This document shows, one piece after another, positions 1 to 6,092 of a stretch of 6,941 bases of DNA. Numbering within the stretch: the stretch's first letter is position 1; each line of letters opens with the position of its first letter. The DNA comes from Bacteroidales bacterium. GTDB taxonomy: Bacteria > Bacteroidota > Bacteroidia > Bacteroidales > UBA4181. The notes under the pieces were generated by a model. It was not told the DNA's origin and searched no databases. It saw nothing but the letters and a program-made list of their open reading frames with translations. Made by a program: the position numbers and the translations under genes. The stretch is taken from positions 1 to 6,941 of the forward strand of contig JAIRLS010000050.1 of the NCBI GenBank assembly GCA_031259205.1, read 5' to 3'.

Positions 1-843
1 CGCCTCATAATCGTATGCTAAAACTGCGCTGTCGGACATTACCTGCACGACAGGCTTTATCATTTCGTATGAGTCGATTTTATTCTTTCCTCGAAAGTCT
101 TCATAGTAATCTGCCAGCGCTTTTTTGCCTGTGAATTTTTCCTCGAAAGTCGGGTCGAAATAAATCACATCGTCGGAAGATAATTCCAGGAATTCATCGG
201 GATTTCCATTGTTCCACAGTTCTAATGCCTGTTTTTCCATGGCTATTATCGTAGCCTTAATTTCTTCTATTGTTTTCATTTTTAAGTATTCATTCTTGTT
301 TCCTCTTCTAAATTTACCAACCGGCATATTCCGGCGAACAGAAAATATCAAGTGCGGCATATCTACTTCACGATAGTGCTTCACGAAGCATCCTCTGACA
401 GTCATACCGTTGCGAATAGCGACATTCATAGAAGCAATGTTTGTCTCACGAATAATGGAATACACCTCGTCGGCGTTCAGTGCCTCAAACGCATATAACT
501 TGCACCCGGCAGCGGCTTCGGTGGCATAGCCTTTGTGCCAGTATGTACGGTTTAAGTGATAACCGAGTTCAAGCACCCGCTTACCATCGGCATCCTGCCA
601 AGTTATACCGCACTGACCTATCATCTTACCGTTTTCTTTGAGAACGACCGCCCAAAGCCCGAAGCCGTCTTCTTTATAACGGACGAGTTGCCTGTCAAGC
701 CAATTTCGCGTTTCGTCATCATTAAATGCGCCCTCATAGGCGTACATCGTTTGCCCGTCTTGCATAATGTCCGCAAGTGAGGGCAAATCTTCTATTGTCA
801 TTTCTCTGAGCGTCAAACGCTCGGTTTCAAGGATTATACTCAT
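1..843 (-). CDS. GNAT N-acetyltransferase fused in frame to an NTF2/SnoaL-like domain (3' end beyond window)
   Basis: An open frame runs from ATG at 843-841 to the window edge: 281 residues and no stop. Residues 1-170 look like a complete RimJ/RimL-type GNAT acetyltransferase, which transfers acetyl from acetyl-CoA to an amine. It opens with LETERLTLRE (5-14), has the acetyl-CoA loop WHKGYATEA (102-110), the motif ETNIASMNVAIRNG (133-146), and ends with DMPHLIFSVRR, where such proteins usually stop. A basic linker (172-188) leads to Met189, and residues 189-281 resemble an NTF2/SnoaL-like cone-fold domain (MEKQALELW, DDVIYFDP, SDSAVLAYDYEA). Such domains are often separate small cytoplasmic proteins of unclear substrate. 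I checked every codon from 843 to 1. The second domain could also start on its own at ATG 279-277, although AGAGG lies about 22 nt upstream, too far for a normal ribosome site. AGGA about 11 nt before ATG 843 supports the first start. GNAT call firm; NTF2-like call likely; substrates unknown. Confidence 0.8.
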   Translation of the reverse strand, partial: MSIILETERLTLREMTIEDLPSLADIMQDGQTMYAYEGAFNDDETRNWLDRQLVRYKEDGFGLWAVVLKENGKMIGQCGITWQDADGKRVLELGYHLNRTYWHKGYATEAAAGCKLYAFEALNADEVYSIIRETNIASMNVAIRNGMTVRGCFVKHYREVDMPHLIFSVRRNMPVGKFRRGNKNEYLKMKTIEEIKATIIAMEKQALELWNNGNPDEFLELSSDDVIYFDPTFEEKFTGKKALADYYEDFRGKNKIDSYEMIKPVVQVMSDSAVLAYDYEA

Positions 844-879
844 TTTTTTAGTGTCCTAATATCTTTTCATGTGATTTGT

Positions 880-910
880 CAAAGAAAAATGTTTTTTTCT
901 TCCATACAAG
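880..910 (-). promoter_or_regulatory. weak candidate Bacteroidetes promoter for the GNAT gene
   Basis: On the minus strand TTTCTTTG (887-880) differs by one base from the TAnnTTTG -7 element, and CTTG (910-907) lies 19 nt upstream, the usual spacing for the TTTG -33 element. The predicted start is about 30 nt before ATG 843. The -33 half touches the IS-end-like sequence at 910. With one mismatch in each box this is only a candidate. Confidence 0.25.
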
Positions 911-945
911 GGCTGTCGCAAATATCAACAGCAATACCGTTTCAG
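910..945. mobile_element. possible remnant of an IS1182-type end at the Bro-N breakpoint
   Basis: GGGCTGTCGCAAAT (910-923, plus strand) matches the IS terminus at 6055-6068 (GGGCTGTCTCAAAA) at 12 of 14 positions. A few bases further in, the minus strand reads CTGAAACGGTATTG, against CTGACACGGTTTTG inside the IS end, again 12 of 14. The two blocks are about 12 nt further apart here than in the IS. The segment covers exactly the place where Bro-N homology stops. No transposase remains, so this would be a short scar; a chance match is possible. Confidence 0.3.
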
Positions 946-1539
946 GTTTTCTTTTTTCAATCCTTTGAACTGTTTGTATTCTTTCGTCGTTTTGCCCGAC
1001 CATGTTTTGCAGATAATATCCGTAAGCGACGCAAACTGAATGCCTTCCTTCAAACCGAGCCGTTTCCATTCATCGGTCAGTTCTTTGCGGATTTCAATAC
1101 TTTTCAACCGCTGGTTTATCCAGTTTTCCGAATACCCCAACCGCCGGTAATCGGTCATAGCCTGTTCAATAGACAGTTCAGGGTCTTGCATCTGGTCGAT
1201 ACGTTCTTTAGCAACCTGAGCAAGCCACAATTTGAATGGCTCTGCTTTTGGCGATGGAATGGACTGTATCAGACGGAAAAGTTGCTCTGTATTAGCGACG
1301 TCTGTCATTCGCATTTTACCGTCGACGGCTTGCAGCTTCAAGGTACTACAAATTGTAGTACTTTCACCACTTTCCTGTTTGATACGTGTTTTTAATACGC
1401 TCCAGTATCTTTTTGGGTCAGGGCTATCGGTCAAAACGCCAACTACATCTACTACGGAAAAATACCATTCTTCCCGTTCATCGTCCCATACGGTACGAAC
1501 ATTCTTTTTTTCAAACAGTTGAATCGATTCTTTTTTCAT
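925..1539 (-). CDS. Bro-N domain (phage antirepressor-like) protein, C-terminally truncated
   Basis: This 204-aa protein belongs to the Bro-N group found in baculoviruses, phage antirepressors and many Bacteroidetes chromosomes; the domain is thought to bind DNA. Residues 1-100 hold the domain: KKNVRTVWDDEREEWYFSVV near the start, then DVVGVLTDSPDPKRYW, then GKMRMTDVANTEQLFRLIQ. Next come SIPSPKAEPFKLWLAQVAKE and the conserved GYSENWINQRLKSIEIRKEL, WKRLGLKEG and YKQFKGLKKENL. Related proteins, as I remember them, continue after KENL for about 80 residues of helical region. Here the frame ends KRYCC-stop, so the C-terminus is lost or replaced. The breakpoint near 945 coincides with an IS-end-like sequence. 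AGGG lies about 7 nt before ATG 1539. The family call is confident; whether the shortened protein works is unknown. It lies alone, with no other phage gene beside it. Confidence 0.8.
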   Translation of the reverse strand: MKKESIQLFEKKNVRTVWDDEREEWYFSVVDVVGVLTDSPDPKRYWSVLKTRIKQESGESTTICSTLKLQAVDGKMRMTDVANTEQLFRLIQSIPSPKAEPFKLWLAQVAKERIDQMQDPELSIEQAMTDYRRLGYSENWINQRLKSIEIRKELTDEWKRLGLKEGIQFASLTDIICKTWSGKTTKEYKQFKGLKKENLKRYCC

Positions 1540-1551
1540 GTTTTACCCTAT

Positions 1552-1677
1552 TTAATTGTTACAGCTATTTTCATCAAAACAGCGGCAATGCCGGACATCC
1601 TGCTGGGCGTTTGTGAGAGTCGCAATATCGCTGTTACCTCTGTGTTTCAGTCCTGTAATATATTCCTTTGTAAGCAT
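1552..1677 (-). CDS. small hypothetical ORF (41 aa) directly upstream of Bro-N
   Basis: An ATG at 1677-1675 opens a 41-codon frame that ends at TAA 1554-1552, 12 bp before the Bro-N start. The product begins MLTKEYITGLKHRGNSDIA and ends with a Cys-rich, polar tail (CRCFDENSC). I recognise no family, signal peptide or membrane segment. An in-frame TAA 15 nt upstream rules out a longer form from the same frame. The ribosome site is weak. Its placement just after a good -7 promoter and before Bro-N on the same strand fits a short co-transcribed gene or leader peptide, but the frame could also be open by chance in an untranslated leader of about 155 nt. Confidence 0.3.
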   Translation of the reverse strand: MLTKEYITGLKHRGNSDIATLTNAQQDVRHCRCFDENSCNN

Positions 1678-1699
1678 ACAATCTACTTTTTACAATGCA

Positions 1700-1731
1700 C
1701 AAAGATATATGAAATTTTTTAATCACACACA
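1700..1731 (-). promoter_or_regulatory. candidate Bacteroidetes promoter for the Bro-N transcript
   Basis: The minus strand reads TATCTTTG at 1707-1700, a full match to the Bacteroidetes -7 consensus TAnnTTTG. TGTG at 1731-1728, 20 nt upstream, is an imperfect -33 box. Transcription would start near 1693, about 16 nt before the 41-aa ORF and about 155 nt before the Bro-N ATG. Confidence 0.5.
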
Positions 1732-1875
1732 GGCAAATAAAATTGACAATGCGCTACTCAAAACTAAACAACACGAAAATAAACAGGAATTGGAGACGCT
1801 GTTAACCTTGAATTTTCAATTATATGATAACGTAGTTTATAACCGGGCATAGTATAACTGCGGGAATCGGAAAGC

Positions 1876-4800
1876 CTACTCTAATATTTTGGCATGTACC
1901 CAGGGGCGTATTATCACAGGCCCCAATAAACCGGAAAGTTGCAACGGCGAGTCCTTTTCCCAATGTTTCCATGTTGTAAAAGTAATGCGTTCCGAAGGAC
2001 GTTTTGTATGATTCACAAGCCACTCGGGCCATTTTTTTATGTGCTTGCCGCTCCATTCAAAATCTTCCGGTAAATGTTCATCCCCTATTAATCTGTTTGG
2101 CCACAGATTTGTAATTCTCACTTCCAGGTCGTTTACGCCTTCGTGTACAAAACCGTCCAGATTGACCCTGAACGGAGCTTTCCATAATACCCCAAGGTTT
2201 TTCCCGTTCACCGTCACTTCTGCTATTACCCGGACGTCCCCCAAGTCTAATTCCAGCGAGCGTCCGTCTTGAATTAGATTTCCGGGGAGAGTAAACGATT
2301 TTCCGTAGGTGGCGGTACCCGAAAAATAGCGTATTCCCTCGTCGGATGAAGTCGACCATGACGTTAGTTTGTCAAACGTTATTTTTTCCGGCGCTCCCAG
2401 GTTATACGGGAAGTTCACTTCCCACGGGCCGGTCAATTCGACCGGTTCCGGGACCGAGTCTACCTGAACGGTTTTCGTTTTCCCCCAGGAAGTAACATAC
2501 GTCATTTTCCCCGGATATGGAGTAACCCAGATTGCTTTACCATCTTCCGGGACAAGTTTCGGCTCAGGCGTACTTTGTGTCAGATGAAGAATACTTCCTT
2601 CGGGTACGGATTTCCGAAGTGTCTCTCCTCCGGCCGAGTAGACGGTGCGTAACTCTTTCTCTTGAGTTTGATCCGGTATGATGCCGGAAACGAGTCCGTT
2701 ATTTACCGGGATTTCTAAAACGCCGGATGAAACCAACGATACGATTTGCTCCGTGACGTCATATACCGGATAAATGGACGGGATACCCTGCATCTCTTTA
2801 TCAAATTTCCCATAGAGGGCCGTTCGGATTTTCAATTCACCGTCGCTGCCGGCATCTATGTTTATCGGTTCTCCTTCAATGGCTCGCGCTTCCCGGCGTC
2901 GACCTTCCGCTTCATATTCGATACGGAGTTCTTTGATATATCCTCCAGCCGGGTCCACAGAACTGAGATGATTTCCTGCACGTATCGCCAGTTTGCCGTC
3001 GCGAACGCTTTTACCGACATTCCCGGTAACATCCGCTAAACCTTCCGGCAGAAAAGTTCCGTATTCGGCTTTTATAATTTTCAAACCGGCAAGCGCCTCT
3101 TTCCGCCGGATAAGTTCTACGGTTGTTTTGACAATATGTTCGGATGCGGTAGAAGGTTTCCGGAAGACGACGAACACAGACCCTTCGGATTCGAACGGGA
3201 TGGTGATACTTGTAGTTCCATTGTCATTCTCCTGCCAGACGAGGGCATCCTTAATTTCACCCGTTTCGGGATTCCATAATTCGGGATGCTTCCCGGTAAC
3301 GCGGAAATGACATATCTCTTCGCCGCTTTCTTTCTGTGAACTGGCAACAAAATAAATATCCGTACCATCCGCTATCCGGTGTTTATAATTTAATTTCCCG
3401 GCAATTCCCGTTTCAGATGAAAAATCAGGCGTAAAAGCATCTCCCCGGAGAATATCCGTAACAGAACGGGTTTTAATCAGATTCGAACCCCATAACGCTT
3501 CGGCTAATTGAGCAATTTGCCGATCACATTGCGGATACTGTTGAAGACTTGGGGATTTGAACGCTCTGGTGCCGGTGACCAAAGCGCCCATCTTCGCCAA
3601 TTCCCCGATTTTGGTAAGCAGTTCGGGAGTCATCCAGGTAGTTTCCGGAAGCGCTAATACCCGGTATTTTCCTCCGGCAGGCGTACAGATTGTCCCATCT
3701 TTTACGGTCAAAGAGGCTATTTTGTTTGGGCCAATCAAATCATAATCGTAGCCCAGCGTTCGGATCTCCGGTATAAGAAACGCATCATTCGGAGATGATT
3801 CACCCGTAAAAACCAGCACATCGGCTACATTTTCGCCTTGCTGAAGCAAGAATTGAGACCGGGCGATATAATCCATGTACGTTTTTCCCTGCTTCCACCA
3901 GGTGTTCATACGGTTCAGGTCAAATCCGAAACTTCCTAACGTCATCCCCGGCCCTGCCTCCCAGGGTTGATGGGTATACGTATGGAAAATAAAACGATTG
4001 ACGCCTTCGGTCCATACCCTGTCGCCCTTTTGTTTTATGGAGGCCGGGTGTTTGAGCCAGTTTCCCTGTCCGGTAAAAGATTCAGCTCCTACAATCGGAT
4101 TCCCGTTCAAATGAGCGATGGATGCTGCTATCCTGGGAGAAGAAAAAAAGTCCGGCTCGCCACTCCAAAATTCACACATGACAATATCCCCCGCTTCGCC
4201 GGCCTGCATACTGTTATAAGGGCCCCAATAAGGTTCAACCGAAAATTTCATGCCATGTTTATGACAAAGCTCGCTGAAATAAGCATAATAATTTTCTGAA
4301 ATCAAATCCCCGATTGTACGCCGGAAATCCCAAAGAAAACGCTCCGTTATTTCTCCGCTGTCGACATAGTATCCGGCTAATGCAGGTAAAAACAACCTGC
4401 AATCGTAGCCCCTGAGCCGTTTAAATTCCTTATCAAAACCAGCCGTCCAGTTGGTACAGCCAACTTCATAACTGTCGACAAGGCAATTCGTGAGAACCGT
4501 ACCGGCAAGAGCGCCCAGCTTTTCAATGACCGGAAGGATTCCTCCCTCCCAATACGCATCGACCGCTTTTCTGCTCATTTTATCACATTCCAGTCCTCGT
4601 CCGCTTTCCATAGCAGGACGATTTTTGACCCCGGTTGAAGTATGCCCCAGTCGCAAAACAATCCATGCTCCATCCGGGACGTTCCATTCCAGCAGGCCGT
4701 CTGCAGACATCGTTGCCGTCAGATCAATCATATCAGTCCTCCGGACGGTAGCCGATTGATCAATCCGTTTCGCATCCGGTTCCAAATGATTCCGGTAAGC

Positions 4801-5376
4801 ATTGCCGGACAAACTTTTAAATGCCAGGTCGTCTATCTTCACGTTATTTTCCGGTTGAGGGAAAGCCAATACCGCAATGTCCCGGTAGTAACCGAGCCGG
4901 GAATCAGGCAGGGGTAACCGGGCTTTGAATTTCCTTCCCCCCCTGCAAACCGTTTCACTGTAAACCACGGTTTGCATGGAATATTCCGGAGTGACCCACG
5001 GTCCGCCGCTTGCAGACCAGCCGGCGCTGTTATGGAATCCAAGTTCAAGTCCAAGTCGTTCCGCTTCCGTAGCGGCAAATTTGAAAAGATCCAGCCATTC
5101 GGGACTTAAATAAGCGGCCCCTCCTTCGGGATACCCCAGATCTACATTAAAGATTTGGGCTTCCTGAATCCCCGCCTGTTTCATGGCTTCCAGATCGGCG
5201 GTGATGCCTTCGCCGGAAACATTCCCATTGATCCAGTGCCACCATGTCCGAGCCTTCGCCGAAGCCGGCGGATTCATAAAACCTGCCTGCAAGGTATCCC
5301 CGGCGTGTCCGTCACCCATACCTGCCATAAGTAAGATGGCCAGTATCCCGGCTTTCCATTCGTTCAGTCTTCGCAT
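1876..5376 (-). CDS. secreted GH106-type alpha-L-rhamnosidase
   Basis: This 1166-aa protein is a predicted exported glycoside hydrolase that removes alpha-L-rhamnose from plant or algal polysaccharides such as pectic rhamnogalacturonans. Residues 1-25 form a signal peptide: basic MRRLNEWK, hydrophobic AGILAILLMAGM, cleavage after GHA. No lipobox cysteine follows, so a periplasmic location is likelier than a surface lipoprotein. The GH106 signature starts at 35 (NPPASAKARTWWHWINGN) and continues with GITADLEAMKQAGI and HNSAGWSASGGPW. The barrel holds four conserved-looking glutamates: DSYE (E304), EPYWGP (E381), CEFW (E402) and GAESFTG (E432). E304 and E432 are my guess for the catalytic pair: as I recall, the two catalytic glutamates of GH106 enzyme BT0986 lie about 130 residues apart. 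Residues 980-1100 form a GH2-like sugar-binding beta-sandwich (LTGPWEVNFP, VTVNGKNLGVLWKAPFRVNL). Length and domain order fit an intact enzyme. It starts 6 bp after the upstream stop, so translation is probably coupled. The exact linkage cleaved cannot be told. Confidence 0.87.
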   Translation of the reverse strand: MRRLNEWKAGILAILLMAGMGDGHAGDTLQAGFMNPPASAKARTWWHWINGNVSGEGITADLEAMKQAGIQEAQIFNVDLGYPEGGAAYLSPEWLDLFKFAATEAERLGLELGFHNSAGWSASGGPWVTPEYSMQTVVYSETVCRGGRKFKARLPLPDSRLGYYRDIAVLAFPQPENNVKIDDLAFKSLSGNAYRNHLEPDAKRIDQSATVRRTDMIDLTATMSADGLLEWNVPDGAWIVLRLGHTSTGVKNRPAMESGRGLECDKMSRKAVDAYWEGGILPVIEKLGALAGTVLTNCLVDSYEVGCTNWTAGFDKEFKRLRGYDCRLFLPALAGYYVDSGEITERFLWDFRRTIGDLISENYYAYFSELCHKHGMKFSVEPYWGPYNSMQAGEAGDIVMCEFWSGEPDFFSSPRIAASIAHLNGNPIVGAESFTGQGNWLKHPASIKQKGDRVWTEGVNRFIFHTYTHQPWEAGPGMTLGSFGFDLNRMNTWWKQGKTYMDYIARSQFLLQQGENVADVLVFTGESSPNDAFLIPEIRTLGYDYDLIGPNKIASLTVKDGTICTPAGGKYRVLALPETTWMTPELLTKIGELAKMGALVTGTRAFKSPSLQQYPQCDRQIAQLAEALWGSNLIKTRSVTDILRGDAFTPDFSSETGIAGKLNYKHRIADGTDIYFVASSQKESGEEICHFRVTGKHPELWNPETGEIKDALVWQENDNGTTSITIPFESEGSVFVVFRKPSTASEHIVKTTVELIRRKEALAGLKIIKAEYGTFLPEGLADVTGNVGKSVRDGKLAIRAGNHLSSVDPAGGYIKELRIEYEAEGRRREARAIEGEPINIDAGSDGELKIRTALYGKFDKEMQGIPSIYPVYDVTEQIVSLVSSGVLEIPVNNGLVSGIIPDQTQEKELRTVYSAGGETLRKSVPEGSILHLTQSTPEPKLVPEDGKAIWVTPYPGKMTYVTSWGKTKTVQVDSVPEPVELTGPWEVNFPYNLGAPEKITFDKLTSWSTSSDEGIRYFSGTATYGKSFTLPGNLIQDGRSLELDLGDVRVIAEVTVNGKNLGVLWKAPFRVNLDGFVHEGVNDLEVRITNLWPNRLIGDEHLPEDFEWSGKHIKKWPEWLVNHTKRPSERITFTTWKHWEKDSPLQLSGLLGPVIIRPWVHAKILE

Positions 5377-5382
5377 TTATTC

Positions 5383-5739
5383 TTAATGTTTAATATTTCG
5401 GGCTTCTTCGAAAGAAAACAGTGGACGGAAGTTGGGACTGTCGCGGAATCTTTCATTTTTGCGTCCCCCGTATGCCGGATAAAATTGACAGTTCACGTCG
5501 AGCCAGTTTGTAATGACGAGTATTTCGGCTTCGGATAGCTTGAGATTCCTGTGCTGCTGCGACAATTTTTCCGTATAACGGTTCACTTCTTCATTATCCC
5601 ACGCCGTCTGCCGTTCGCCTCTTAACATGGCGCATAATGTTCCGGCTGTATGCGACGGTTTGATGTCCAGCCTGTTTCGTGCCGGGCTTCCTGCTGCGGG
5701 AACGTTGCCGACATGCCTGTTTTCTGTCTTTTTAATCAT
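5383..5739 (-). CDS. short protein resembling the C-terminus of HzsA-like (hydrazine synthase alpha-related) proteins
   Basis: The 118-aa product carries, from about residue 68, KLSEAEILVITNWLDVNCQF followed by YPAYGGRKN and SPNFRPLFSFEE. This resembles the extreme C-terminus of large HzsA-like or planctomycete-cytochrome-like proteins, where an LS-E-E...W-D-N-C-Y-G-RKN segment ends chains of several hundred residues. Residues 1-35 (MIKKTENRHVGNVPAAGSPA onwards) match nothing I know. There is no signal peptide, no CxxCH haem motif and no membrane helix. The other two minus frames over 5580-5739 showed no lost coding, so a simple nearby frameshift does not explain the missing N-terminus; a large internal deletion or a true small protein would. 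AGGA sits only 2 nt before ATG 5739, closer than usual, and an in-frame TAA 15 nt upstream closes the frame. It lies behind a good promoter and 6 bp before the rhamnosidase. Coding is likely; the family assignment is tentative. Confidence 0.55.
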   Translation of the reverse strand: MIKKTENRHVGNVPAAGSPARNRLDIKPSHTAGTLCAMLRGERQTAWDNEEVNRYTEKLSQQHRNLKLSEAEILVITNWLDVNCQFYPAYGGRKNERFRDSPNFRPLFSFEEARNIKH

Positions 5740-5784
5740 TTTCCTGCAATTTTAATTAAACCTTTATTGAAATTATTTTCAGTA

Positions 5785-5814
5785 CAAAGGTAACATTAAA
5801 TTTTGCATAACAAT
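5785..5814 (-). promoter_or_regulatory. Bacteroidetes promoter for the HzsA-like/rhamnosidase unit
   Basis: The minus strand has TACCTTTG at 5792-5785, a full match to TAnnTTTG, with ATTG (three of four bases of TTTG) at 5814-5811 and 18 nt between them. Transcription should start near 5778, leaving about 40 nt of AT-rich leader before ATG 5739. This is the best promoter in the window and it lies inside both the repeat and the IS, so neither interrupts it. Confidence 0.6.
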
Positions 5815-5844
5815 ATTTTACCGTAACAGTTTCCGGTTTTCCAC

Positions 5845-5973
5845 TTGTCTGAACTTTGATTTTTGTGATTTATTTGATTTCACTGATTTTAGATGTCAAT
5901 TCCGAATATTTGTACTGTTCCTTAATCATAAATCATAAAAATCATTTTAATCACAAAATCAAAGTTCAGACAA
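5845..5973. repeat. 129 bp imperfect inverted repeat with 9-nt TGATT periodicity
   Basis: The outer arms 5845-5870 and 5949-5973 are reverse complements except for one extra T (TTGTCTGAACTTTGATTT then TGTGATT). Within the left arm TGAT recurs at 5857, 5866, 5875 and 5884, exactly every 9 nt. In the right arm its complement ATCA recurs at 5925, 5932, 5941, 5950 and 5958. It resembles the dispersed intergenic palindromes I associate with Bacteroidales genomes, of the REP or MITE kind. Transcribed, it could form a long hairpin between the IS and the rhamnosidase promoter. No ORF spans it. Confidence 0.75.
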
Positions 5974-5978
5974 CTTTC

Positions 5979-6021
5979 AATCCATTTTTTCGGGGTCATT
6001 AATCCATTTTTGGGGCGACAT
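5979..6021. repeat. imperfect tandem duplication, 21-22 bp units
   Basis: AATCCATTTTTTCGGGGTCA plus TT (5979-6000) is followed directly by AATCCATTTTTGGGGCGACA plus T (6001-6021). The units share AATCCATTTTT and GGGG, with one base missing and a few changes. It starts 5 bp after the inverted repeat. No function is apparent; it may belong to the same repeat unit or be old insertion debris. Confidence 0.5.
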
Positions 6022-6053
6022 CCAGAAATGAGGTTTGGCAGATTCGTTTTTAA

Positions 6054-6092
6054 GGGGCTGTCTCAAAACCGTGTCAGCCTCTTTTTATTTTT
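6054..6092 (+). terminator. terminator-like hairpin inside the IS end, reading into the element
   Basis: On the plus strand GGGGCTG (6054-6060) pairs with CAGCCTC (6075-6081): seven pairs, one a G-U. The 14-nt loop is followed by TTTTTATTTTT (6082-6092). This is the shape of a Rho-independent terminator for transcription entering the IS from the left. It shares its left stem with the terminal repeat. In the minus direction no T-tract follows, so it should not stop transposase transcription. Confidence 0.4.

Larger units (their letters stand above)
1540..1875. other. intergenic region between the rhamnosidase and Bro-N genes
   Basis: This 336 bp holds one doubtful 41-aa ORF (1552-1677) and one candidate promoter (1700-1731), both reading towards Bro-N. 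Between 1732 and 1875 I see no gene. I also found no convincing Rho-independent terminator after the rhamnosidase stop: only the short palindrome TTGAATTTTCAA near 1808, without a T-tract. Readthrough from the rhamnosidase cannot be excluded. Confidence 0.5.
5740..6053. other. non-coding region between the IS end and the rhamnosidase operon
   Basis: I find no gene in this 314 bp AT-rich stretch. From left to right it holds a ribosome-site-like AGGA (5742-5745), a Bacteroidetes promoter (5785-5814), a 129 bp inverted repeat (5845-5973) and a short tandem repeat (5979-6021). About 32 bp of unremarkable sequence follow before the IS end. Confidence 0.6.

Noticed and set aside
864..892. TTTGACA and TATTAG on the minus strand as a sigma-70 promoter for the GNAT gene
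   Set aside because: Spacing is only about 15-16 nt, and the other promoters in the window follow the Bacteroidetes pattern, not sigma-70.
848..1069. 73-aa minus-strand ORF overlapping the Bro-N end, as a frameshifted Bro-N tail
   Set aside because: Its sequence after the overlap (FATALVWKKKTFFFDKSHEK) does not resemble the expected Bro-N C-terminus, so a simple frameshift is not supported.
871..1395. 174-aa plus-strand ORF opposite the Bro-N gene
   Set aside because: It is the mirror of a clear minus-strand gene, with low-complexity Phe-rich sequence and no recognisable domain.
925..1539. Bro-N gene as part of a resident prophage or defence island
   Set aside because: No integrase, structural phage gene, or defence gene is found within the window; solitary Bro-N genes are common in Bacteroidales.
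1820..2056. Several plus- and minus-strand ORFs inside the rhamnosidase gene
   Set aside because: All lie within the well-supported 1166-aa frame and show no domain of their own.
5383..5739. Cytochrome c or haem protein in the HzsA-like ORF
   Set aside because: There is no CxxCH motif; the cysteines (CAML, NCQF) do not form one.
5845..5973. CRISPR array or tRNA-like structure
   Set aside because: The repeat units are short, inverted between halves, and have no uniform spacers; no tRNA arms can be drawn.
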